Positions 1 to 4,755 of a stretch of 5,545 bases of DNA are shown piece by piece. The notes under the pieces are model-generated. The model saw only the letters and a list, made by a program, of their open reading frames with translations, made no database searches and was not told the origin of the DNA. Source of the stretch: Nitrospirota bacterium (GTDB taxonomy: Bacteria; Nitrospirota; Nitrospiria; Nitrospirales; UBA8639); assembly GCA_029865515.1 (NCBI GenBank), contig JAOUGQ010000208.1, positions 1 to 5,545 of the forward strand, read 5' to 3'. Position numbers and translations under genes: made by a program. Every line of letters starts with the position of its first letter. Within the stretch, counting starts at the first letter, position 1.

Positions 1-1
1 C

Positions 2-511
2 GGAGACGATGTCACTTTCACGCTGACGCTCATCAATGCGGGGGCGGGGCATAAAATCCCGACCGGGGATCCTGACCGGTATTTTACGGTCGAATTTACT
101 GTGCGTGACCCGAACGGGACCGTGGTTCATCAGCAATCCGATACCATGGGCCGATGGATTCTCTGGCAGCCTGTCATTGTGGAAGTGTACGATAACCGGC
201 TACTGCCCCTGGCCAGCCGGGACTACACCTTTGGGTATGAAATCCCGCAAGGTGAAAAAGGGTGGAGGGTTCAGGCCAGAATTCGGTATCATATCCTCAC
301 TGATGATCAACATCAGATGTTAAAAGATCAGTATGATCTGACGGCTGAGGATCCATATGTGTTTACCATCTATGAACGGGAGTTTCCCTTGGATGCGACG
401 CTCTCTGTTGCCTTACAGGATCAAGATGCCGATCCTCGGGTAGGGTGCACCGCTCCGTCCGATGGGTTTTCTCCTCATGCACCGGCAGGAACGTTTTCAC
501 TTCATTCATAA
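2..511 (+). CDS. C-terminal part of a probable multihaem cytochrome c family protein (5' end outside window)
   Basis: The frame is open from the first complete codon to TAA at 509-511, giving 169 residues with no start, so the gene begins upstream of the window. Residues 12-22 read N-A-G-A-G-H-K-I-P-T-G, followed by D-P-D-R and a beta-rich stretch ending in a D-N-R-L motif near residue 63. From family knowledge, a 'N.GxGHxxPTG' segment with a later 'D.RL.P' stretch is typical of the beta-rich C-terminal domain of many bacterial multihaem c cytochromes. The CXXCH haem sites lie upstream in such proteins and none is visible here, so the cytochrome call is an inference. The single Cys near the C-terminus (V-G-C-T-A-P) is not in a haem motif. 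Location would be periplasmic. The rhodanese gene follows after 12 bases, so co-transcription is likely. Alternative: a non-haem beta-sandwich protein. Confidence 0.6.
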   Translation, partial: GDDVTFTLTLINAGAGHKIPTGDPDRYFTVEFTVRDPNGTVVHQQSDTMGRWILWQPVIVEVYDNRLLPLASRDYTFGYEIPQGEKGWRVQARIRYHILTDDQHQMLKDQYDLTAEDPYVFTIYEREFPLDATLSVALQDQDADPRVGCTAPSDGFSPHAPAGTFSLHS

Positions 512-516
512 AGGGA

Positions 517-526
517 AAGAACCGTG
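517..526 (+). promoter_or_regulatory. GTG start of the rhodanese gene with preceding purine-rich ribosome binding site
   Basis: The purine run AAGGGAAAGA at 511-520 lies just ahead of the GTG at 524-526. Its AAGGGA core is about seven bases from the start. The run overlaps the last base of the upstream TAA stop, so translation of the two genes could be coupled. No ATG in this frame lies close enough to compete, and the first rhodanese strand begins within about 20 residues of the GTG, which supports this start. Confidence 0.55.
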
Positions 527-1393
527 GTCGAAAATTTTTTCATTGATACCGAATCACTGGCTCAGAATTTGGGCCGCGAAGACTTAGTCATTATTGATGT
601 CCGAGGGCGAGGGGCTTATACCTCTCATATCCCAGGCGCCGTCCATAGCACCTGGCATGAATATAGTGATCCCGCTGCCGTGGCAAAGGGCATCCTGGAT
701 CCTGACCTGGGGCGGATTGAGCAACGCCTTCGGACTTTGGGAATTAATCAGTCCAGTGACGTGGTCATTTATTCCAATCCCTTTGATAATTGGGGCGATG
801 AAGGTCGTATGTTCTGGATGTTGCAGTATTTGGGACATCCCAGTGTTCGTATTCTGGACGGTGGATGGGTCAAGTGGGTCGCGGAGCAGCGTCCGTTTGA
901 ACATGAGGCGGTCCAACCTCAAGTTGGTGATTTTACGGTCACGGCTCACCCGGAGCTCATTGTCCATAAAGATGTGTTGAAAAAACTGGTCAAAGGACCC
1001 CATCCGGATACTCTCATCCTTGATACGAGAAGCGTTGAGGAATATGCGGGGAAAGAAATTGACGGGTTGCCTCGGGCTGGACATATTCCTTCAGCCATCA
1101 ATATGCCCTGGAATCGGTTTTTACAACCCAATGCAACCGTGAAACCGCCTGACCAGGTGAAGAAAATATTTGAAGATCATGGTCTGCGGGAAGACCAGGA
1201 AATTATTACCTATTGCCTGGGTGGTGTCCGGGCCGCCTGGGTGTATTGTCTGCTGCGATATGTGGGCTTTCCACGAGTAAAAATCTACCCGGGATCATGG
1301 TGGGAATGGTCGCGGGATTTTGCGGCTCCGGCAGAAAAGGACGTCAAGTTGTTATACCGAGTCACCACTCAGGATCCGGCGAAACCGTCTTGA
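524..1393 (+). CDS. Two-domain rhodanese-type sulfurtransferase (SseA/TST family)
   Basis: This 289-residue protein has the usual length of tandem-rhodanese thiosulfate/3-mercaptopyruvate sulfurtransferases. The N-terminal domain (about 5-125) has I-I-D-V-R near 23-27, H-I-P-G-A near 35-39 and the L-D-G-G-W signature near 111-115. Its would-be catalytic loop reads Y-S-N-P-F and has no Cys, as expected for the inactive structural domain. The C-terminal domain (about 145-275) has L-D-T-R-S-V-E-E-Y, A-G-H-I-P-S-A and the catalytic loop C231-L-G-G-V-R-A. C231 would carry the persulfide. The loop is neither the classical TST CRKGVT nor the MST CGSGVT, so the sulfur donor cannot be named. There is no signal peptide, so it is probably cytoplasmic. 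It starts at GTG 524, 12 bases after the cytochrome-like gene and likely in its transcript. A role in sulfur transfer for cofactors, cyanide or thiosulfate handling is only inferred. Confidence 0.93.
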   Translation: MVENFFIDTESLAQNLGREDLVIIDVRGRGAYTSHIPGAVHSTWHEYSDPAAVAKGILDPDLGRIEQRLRTLGINQSSDVVIYSNPFDNWGDEGRMFWMLQYLGHPSVRILDGGWVKWVAEQRPFEHEAVQPQVGDFTVTAHPELIVHKDVLKKLVKGPHPDTLILDTRSVEEYAGKEIDGLPRAGHIPSAINMPWNRFLQPNATVKPPDQVKKIFEDHGLREDQEIITYCLGGVRAAWVYCLLRYVGFPRVKIYPGSWWEWSRDFAAPAEKDVKLLYRVTTQDPAKPS

Positions 1394-1470
1394 TCTTGGT
1401 TGTGTGGCATGAGAGGATAATTCAATTCTCCCAGTTCAGGAATCATTCACTTTTTCAGAGGAGGTCAGGG
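1394..1470 (+). promoter_or_regulatory. smbP leader: possible -10 element and strong Shine-Dalgarno
   Basis: The short gap before smbP holds AGAGGAGGT at 1457-1465, whose AGGAGG core lies six bases before ATG 1471. This is the strongest ribosome binding site in the window and fits an abundantly made periplasmic protein. GATAAT at 1416-1421 matches five of six bases of a sigma70 -10 box. I see no well-spaced -35 (TTGATC at 1390-1395 is 20 bases away), so a dedicated promoter is possible but unproven. Confidence 0.4.
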
Positions 1471-1827
1471 ATGAGAAAGCAATTCGTGATGAAGGGAATG
1501 GGCATGTTCGCAATGCTTGGGTTGCTGGTTGCGGGAACGTGGGGGTCTCTTGCCCTTGCGGGAGCAAATCCACATGTGGCGGAAGCCATTGCCCATGCTG
1601 AAGGTGCAGTGAAACATGGCGGAATGGGACATGCTGATGCGTTAGTCGAACATGCCCAAGAAGCCTTGACCCATGCACAAGCTGCCCAAAAAGACGTGAA
1701 GAATCCTCATTTGGATGAAGGGGTTCACGAACTTATGGAAGCGGTGGAACATGGCAAAGAAGGCCATGCTGACGTAGCGACCAAGCATGCGAAGAGTGCG
1801 GTCATGCATCTGAAAGAGGTTCATTAA
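1471..1827 (+). CDS. smbP: SmbP-like periplasmic small metal-binding protein
   Basis: This gene encodes 118 residues. Residues 1-30 form a Sec signal peptide with basic R2/K3/K8, a hydrophobic core and an A-L-A site before G31. The mature part (about 88 residues) has 13 His and no Cys, Arg, Phe, Tyr or Trp. His spacing is largely seven (35-42-49, 54-61-68, 99-106-113), placing His on one face of helices. Composition, length and heptad His agree with SmbP of Nitrosomonas europaea, a helical-bundle periplasmic protein known to bind Cu(II) and other divalent metals. The mature chain is two copies of a 45-residue helical hairpin, each opening with N-P-H (33 and 78) and turning at G-H-A-D (53 and 98). 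The likely role is copper/metal buffering or supply to periplasmic metalloenzymes. ATG 1471 is chosen for its AGGAGG and because the signal peptide starts there; the frame is open further upstream but overlaps the rhodanese gene. A terminator follows. Confidence 0.9.
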   Translation: MRKQFVMKGMGMFAMLGLLVAGTWGSLALAGANPHVAEAIAHAEGAVKHGGMGHADALVEHAQEALTHAQAAQKDVKNPHLDEGVHELMEAVEHGKEGHADVATKHAKSAVMHLKEVH

Positions 1828-1851
1828 TTATTAGTCTTGCCAGGTAGGGAA

Positions 1852-1884
1852 AAGCGGGTAGAGTCACCTCTGCCCGCTTTTTTT
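1852..1884 (+). terminator. Intrinsic terminator after smbP
   Basis: Left arm AAGCGGGTAGAG (1852-1863), loop TCAC and right arm CTCTGCCCGCTT (1868-1879) form a 12-bp stem with a single T-G wobble. Seven T residues follow (1878-1884, the first two inside the stem). The structure begins 25 bases after the smbP stop. It ends five bases before the first in-frame ATG of the next gene, so it should isolate that gene from smbP transcription unless there is read-through. Confidence 0.93.
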
Positions 1885-1913
1885 GTGGGATGGCGATATC
1901 GATGATGTCCAGG

Positions 1914-2705
1914 ATGAATGCAGGATTTTTCCAATTTTCACCCGTGTTCGGGGACGTCCAACGCAATCTGGAGACTCTTTTAAAGGCCATTCAGTCCTTT
2001 GAGGGACATCTCCTTGTCTTTCCCGAACTGGCGCTCTCGGGCTATCAATTTCTTTCCAAAGAAGAAGTCCAGGAGATGGCAGAAGACATTCCGTCCGGGC
2101 CAGCCATTAAAGCCTTGGAAGATGCCGTTCGAGGAAGAGATCTGCATGTGGTGGTGGGGCTGGCTGAACGAGATCATGGCCGGTTATATAATTCGGCAGT
2201 CTTGATCGGGCCGAAAGGGTATATCGGGACCTATCGCAAAACGCATTTGTTTTTTGAGGAAACACTCTGGTTTGCTCCTGGAGATACAGGGTTCCTGGTC
2301 TGGGATATTGGAAGGGCCCAGGTAGGCATACTCGTCTGTTTTGATTGGTTTTTCCCTGAGGCCGCAAGGAGTTTGGCCATCAAGGGAGCCGATATTTTGT
2401 GCCACCCCAGCAATTTAGTGTTGCCCTATTGTCCTGATGCGATGGTTACCAGGTGTTTGGAAAACCGGGTGTTTGCCATTACGGCGAATCGAGTCGGCCG
2501 GGAACAGCGCGGGGAAAAATCTGCATTACAATTCATTGGAATGAGCGAAATTGTGGGTCCCAATGGGAAGATTCTGTGTCGGTCTTCACAAAAAAACGAG
2601 GAACTACGTCTGTGTGAGATTGATATTGCGGAAGCCCGAAACAAACGGATCAATTCCTATAACGATTTACTTAAAGACCGGCAGCCTCAGTGGTATGTGT
2701 CGTAA
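1914..2705 (+). CDS. Nitrilase-superfamily carbon-nitrogen hydrolase
   Basis: This is a single-domain C-N hydrolase of about 263 residues. The Glu-Lys-Cys triad is complete. Counting from ATG 1890, E46 lies in F-P-E-L-A-L-S-G, K117 in Y-R-K-T-H-L-F and the nucleophile C150 in I-L-V-C-F-D-W-F-F-P-E. The H-P-S-N-L-V-L-P and E-N-R-V-F-A-I-T-A-N-R segments are also family-typical. It should hydrolyse an amide or carbamoyl substrate in the cytoplasm; the closest look is to the aliphatic amidase/N-carbamoyl hydrolase branches, but the substrate cannot be read from sequence. The start is uncertain: in-frame ATGs lie at 1890, 1902, 1905 and 1914, none with a good Shine-Dalgarno. I prefer 1914 because family members begin almost directly with the first strand (here N-A-G-F-F-Q-F), and 1890 sits against the smbP terminator. 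No terminator is evident downstream. Confidence 0.92.
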   Translation: MNAGFFQFSPVFGDVQRNLETLLKAIQSFEGHLLVFPELALSGYQFLSKEEVQEMAEDIPSGPAIKALEDAVRGRDLHVVVGLAERDHGRLYNSAVLIGPKGYIGTYRKTHLFFEETLWFAPGDTGFLVWDIGRAQVGILVCFDWFFPEAARSLAIKGADILCHPSNLVLPYCPDAMVTRCLENRVFAITANRVGREQRGEKSALQFIGMSEIVGPNGKILCRSSQKNEELRLCEIDIAEARNKRINSYNDLLKDRQPQWYVS

Positions 2706-2775
2706 GAGATGGTTCTGCATGGGGATTCAGGCATTTAGGGCTGTTGGATTCACAAGGCTATCCCAGAGGGGTGGC

Positions 2776-2806
2776 TTGACATAACCGCGAGGATGCAATA
2801 AATCCT
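2776..2806 (+). promoter_or_regulatory. Candidate sigma70 promoter for the HhH lipoprotein gene, with a dyad over the -10
   Basis: A perfect TTGACA at 2776-2781 is followed after 17 bases by TAAATC (2799-2804), which matches only three of six -10 bases. The palindrome AGGAT-N7-ATCCT (2790-2806) covers the spacer end and the -10, where a repressor could sit. Transcription would begin near 2811, giving a leader of about 90 bases before ATG 2901. The consensus -35 at the right distance in an otherwise empty gap is the main support. The operator idea is inference. Confidence 0.45.
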
Positions 2807-2900
2807 GAAATAAGAGTGGAAACGTAAAAACCCGATGATGGGGGGGACGAGCGTTTTTTCAAGGATGAATCTTTCTATGTGCAGGGATGAGGAGGATGTT

Positions 2901-3662
2901 ATGAATAGGTGGGTGGTCATTTTAGTAGTGCTGCTGATGGGCATGCCCGGGTGTATGGTTTCCAAATCGAAATATGAGGCCTCGGTTGCGGATATGGAGT
3001 CAGCCAAGGCCGATTTGGAAAAAAGCCGGATGCATCAGGAAGCGCTTGAAGAGCAAATACGTAATTTGAAAGGGTTAAACGAAAAAATTTCCACCGATTT
3101 GGAGATGATGACCACTGAAGTGCAACGGATTAAAGAAGGGCGAAAAAATGAGCACGCGTTATTGGAAACCCGTGAGCGGGAATTAGATCAGGAAAAAACT
3201 CAACTGACGGCGAAACTGCGTGTGGTCATGGATCAATATCAAAAAGTAAAAGCGCAAAACAAAGCTCTTAAAGATACGGTTTTGCGCTACCAGAAGGAAT
3301 TAAAAGATACGCGAGAATCTCCTGCAGGGGGTCCAGTCGGAGCGATGAAGCCTTCCGAGTCACCTGTCGTGTCCAAGAGCGATTCCGTCCCGCCGGTCTC
3401 TTCCGGTGTTACCGCTTCGGCCAGACCATCCGCGCCCAAAATTGTGACTCCCCCAACCCTTCCCAAAATAGGAGGGGATTTGGTGAATATTAATAAGGCC
3501 CCGGTCAGTGACTTGGTTCTCATGCTGGGGTTGAGCCGGGAGGTAGCTGAAGATGTGGTATCAAATCGGCCCTATCGGCTTCGTGGCGAATTGGTGGCGA
3601 AAAATGTCATTCCCAAAGCCACATTTGATGAGATCAAGGACCGTATCACCGCTTCTCCTTAA
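2901..3662 (+). CDS. Coiled-coil lipoprotein with C-terminal ComEA-like helix-hairpin-helix domain
   Basis: This gene encodes 253 residues. The N-terminus is a lipoprotein signal (N-R, hydrophobic 4-15, M-P-G-C with C18); the lipobox is slightly atypical (Met at -3, Pro at -2). Mature residue +2 is Met, not Asp, which by the enterobacterial rule favours the outer membrane. Residues about 22-139 are highly charged and Glu/Lys/Leu-rich, a long coiled coil. Residues about 140-192 are a Pro/Ser/Val-rich linker. Residues 194-249 (starting D-L-V-N-I-N-K-A, with L-G-L-S-R-E-V-A and N-R-P-Y-R) match the helix-hairpin-helix fold of ComEA/competence-type DNA-binding proteins. A surface- or periplasm-facing DNA or protein tether is inferred; no function is known to me. 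ATG 2901 is chosen because AGGAGG at 2890-2895 lies five bases before it and the signal peptide starts there; an upstream in-frame ATG at 2835 lacks both. It ends in tandem TAA TAA. The convergent lol genes follow. Confidence 0.88.
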   Translation: MNRWVVILVVLLMGMPGCMVSKSKYEASVADMESAKADLEKSRMHQEALEEQIRNLKGLNEKISTDLEMMTTEVQRIKEGRKNEHALLETRERELDQEKTQLTAKLRVVMDQYQKVKAQNKALKDTVLRYQKELKDTRESPAGGPVGAMKPSESPVVSKSDSVPPVSSGVTASARPSAPKIVTPPTLPKIGGDLVNINKAPVSDLVLMLGLSREVAEDVVSNRPYRLRGELVAKNVIPKATFDEIKDRITASP

Positions 3663-3669
3663 TAATTTG

Positions 3670-3694
3670 CCTTAAGAGGCGAGCCTAATTAAGG
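3670..3694. repeat. Inverted repeat just after the lipoprotein stop codon
   Basis: CCTTAA (3670-3675) pairs with TTAAGG (3689-3694), and inside it AGGC (3677-3680) can pair with GCCT (3683-3686) around a very short loop. There is no T-run, so it is not a classical intrinsic terminator. It might stabilise the 3' end of the lipoprotein mRNA or bind a regulator. Confidence 0.35.
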
Positions 3695-3794
3695 AAATAG
3701 ATCGGCAGAGCTTGGGCAACCGGTGATTCAGGCTGGAGAGATAAAGATAGGGGGCTGAGGAAGAAGACCGATATCTACCAAAGAATTCTTCAAT

Positions 3795-3829
3795 AAGGGG
3801 GAGCTTCATACTCGATGAAGTTCCCCTTT
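3795..3829 (+). terminator. Probable terminator hairpin downstream of the lipoprotein gene
   Basis: AAGGGGGAGCTTCAT (3795-3809) pairs with ATGAAGTTCCCCTT (3815-3828) around the loop ACTCG, with one bulged G and a likely G-T pair. The stem is strong, but the T-tract after it is interrupted (TTTGTATTTCTGTTT). It lies about 130 bases after the lipoprotein stop. A competing reading is that it folds the Shine-Dalgarno-like AAGGGGGAG and the ATG of a short downstream ORF into one stem. Confidence 0.6.
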
Positions 3830-3859
3830 GTATTTCTGTTTGGCCTTATTCATTTTCTG

Positions 3860-3886
3860 GGGGTAGCGGGGTACGCTCCGCGCCCC
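3860..3886. repeat. GC-rich hairpin (inverted repeat)
   Basis: GCGGGG (3866-3871) pairs with CTCCGC (3876-3881) around TACG, with one G-T pair. Outer GGGG (3860-3863) pairs with CCCC (3883-3886) across a TA/G internal loop. The form recalls REP-like intergenic palindromes, but only one copy lies in the window, so repeat status is inference. Confidence 0.4.
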
Positions 3887-3938
3887 AAACCATCGTCAAG
3901 ACCTGCGGGACGGGGCAAGCGATTGAGGAGATCTTGGT

Positions 3939-4041
3939 GGATGAGTCTTTGAGAACATCCTGCCCAGCACTTGATGTGCCCAGGATTTGTTCGGGAAACA
4001 AATGGGCTGGTGAGATTTCGAGTTTGTTAACAGCCTGTTAG
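3939..4041. repeat. Palindrome cluster bounded by two degenerate GAGT...CCTG motifs
   Basis: Two related stretches, GAGTCTTTGAGAACATCCTG (3943-3962) and GAGTTTGTTAACAGCCTG (4020-4037), bound a block with several stems: GGATG/CATCC (3939-3943 with 3956-3960), ATCCTG/CAGGAT with inner GCAC/GTGC (3957-3986), and perfect ATTTGTT/AACAAAT around CGGGA (3985-4003). The motif resembles, from memory, GAGTTTTTCAACA-CCTG-type repeats often found after genes in related genomes; a search is needed to confirm that. The second motif overlaps the lolD stop codon. On the - strand the stems lie just downstream of lolD and could act in 3'-end formation, though no T-run follows. Confidence 0.35.
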
Positions 4042-4755
4042 ACAGCGATCTTCGACGATCTGGCCATCCTGCAGTTGAATCAGCCGGTCAGTCTGAAGGG
4101 AGAGTTTCTCATTGTGGGTCACAATGACGAAGGCTGTCCCGTGCGTATGATTCAATTTTCGCAAGAGTTCAAATAATTCATCGCCGGTATGCGTATCGAG
4201 ATTTCCCGTCGGTTCGTCCGCCAGGACCAGGTCCGGCTTCCGAATCAATGCTCGGGCCACGGCGACACGTTGCTGCTCTCCTCCGGATAATTCCCCTGGT
4301 TTATGATGCAGACGGTGAGATAATCCCACTTCAGAGAGGAGGGATTTGGCCGCGTCCATGGCCTGCTGTTTGGGAATTTTTTGAATGAGCGCTGGAAGGT
4401 AGGTGTTTTCCAATGCCGTGAATTCCGGCAGGAGGTGATGAAATTGAAACACAAACCCGATACATCGATTACGAAATCCCGCCAACGCCGTTTCGCTCAC
4501 CCGGAACATATTCTTTCCTTCAAACAGCACTTGTCCGCTGGTCGGGCGATCCAGGGTTCCCATTATATGCAACAAGGTACTTTTCCCCGCGCCTGAAGCC
4601 CCCACAATCGAGACCATTTCCTTCCGCTGTAAGGTCATGGTAATGCCGTTGAGGACATTCACCGTTTGTTTACCCATCTGAAATGAGCGACAAAGATTTT
4701 CGACGGAGACAAGCGGACCTTGGGGGGTGGAGCCGGCGGCGCTGGGGTTATTCAT
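4027..4755 (-). CDS. lolD: LolD-type lipoprotein-releasing ABC transporter ATP-binding protein
   Basis: This is a complete ABC ATPase of the MacB/LolD/FtsE type. Numbered from the upstream GTG at 4767 it has Walker A G56-A-S-G-A-G-K-S-T64, Q-loop Q108 in F-V-F-Q-F-H-H-L-L-P-E-F, signature L160-S-G-G-E-Q-Q, Walker B L-V-L-A-D-E (180-185) with P-T-G-N-L-D, and H-loop H218. The F-Q-F-H-H-L-L-P-E-F-T-A-L-E-N run is typical of LolD. It powers extraction of lipoproteins from the inner membrane for transfer to the periplasmic carrier LolA. The start is uncertain: ATG 4755 overlaps the permease stop by 8 bases (translational coupling), while GTG 4767 overlaps by 20 and adds four residues. Neither has a clear Shine-Dalgarno, and I prefer the ATG. 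The overlap with the FtsX-type permease gene supports lolD over other family members. Confidence 0.92.
   Translation of the reverse strand: MNNPSAAGSTPQGPLVSVENLCRSFQMGKQTVNVLNGITMTLQRKEMVSIVGASGAGKSTLLHIMGTLDRPTSGQVLFEGKNMFRVSETALAGFRNRCIGFVFQFHHLLPEFTALENTYLPALIQKIPKQQAMDAAKSLLSEVGLSHRLHHKPGELSGGEQQRVAVARALIRKPDLVLADEPTGNLDTHTGDELFELLRKLNHTHGTAFVIVTHNEKLSLQTDRLIQLQDGQIVEDRCLTGC

Larger units (their letters stand above)
3663..4026. other. 364-base intergenic region rich in inverted repeats
   Basis: This gap lies between the convergent lipoprotein and lolD genes and has no confident gene. In order it holds a palindrome right after the lipoprotein stop (3670-3694), a purine-rich unstructured stretch (about 3700-3790), a strong terminator-like hairpin (3795-3828), a GC-rich hairpin (3860-3886) and overlapping palindromes (3957-4010) between two degenerate GAGT...CCTG motifs. 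A 45-codon ORF with a signal-peptide-like start (3815-3952) overlaps part of it. The density of palindromes suggests a decayed repeat element or a bidirectional termination zone. Confidence 0.6.
3815..4041 (+). pseudogene. Possible small secreted protein interrupted by a frameshift
   Basis: ATG 3815, preceded by AAGGGGGAG at 3795-3803, opens a 45-codon frame to TGA 3950-3952. Its first 21 residues look like a Sec signal peptide: M-K-F-P-F-V-F-L-F-G, a hydrophobic run, then V-A-G-Y-A. After that the frame becomes Arg/Pro/Ser-rich and unconvincing. The -1 frame from 3880 (A-P-Q-T-I-V-K-T-C-G-T-G) is open to TAG 4039-4041. It reads protein-like with mostly G/C third bases until about 3950 and has three later Cys residues, but it has no start codon. 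One extra C in the CCCC run at 3883-3886 would join the two. This could be a decayed gene, an assembly error, programmed slippage, or chance within repeat DNA. The 3' end would overlap the convergent lolD stop. I do not recognise a family. Confidence 0.25.

Noticed and set aside
584..1084. Long antisense ORF on the - strand within the rhodanese gene
   Set aside because: The + strand frame encodes a recognisable two-domain rhodanese across this stretch; the antisense product has no recognisable motif and is a shadow.
1213..1470. N-terminal extension of the smbP frame upstream of 1471
   Set aside because: It overlaps the rhodanese gene, lacks a good start, and the signal peptide and AGGAGG both point to 1471.
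2723..2752. Direct repeat GGATTCA (2723-2729 and 2746-2752), 23 bases apart, after the nitrilase gene
   Set aside because: Two 7-base matches in a 195-base gap can arise by chance, and nothing else marks a binding site or att site.
2820..2859. Terminator- or attenuator-like structure in the leader of the lipoprotein gene (AAACG...CGTTT, CCC/GGG, then six T)
   Set aside because: The stem is short, with large internal loops and unpaired G residues, and no leader peptide is evident. It is too weak to list as a feature.
2835..2900. Upstream ATG start (2835) for the lipoprotein
   Set aside because: It would put 22 polar residues before the signal peptide and has no matching ribosome binding site, unlike ATG 2901.
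3751..4041. Whole stop-free + frame 3751-4038 as a normal gene
   Set aside because: It has no ATG, GTG or TTG start in a sensible place, and its first half does not look protein-like. Only the part after 3880 is of interest.
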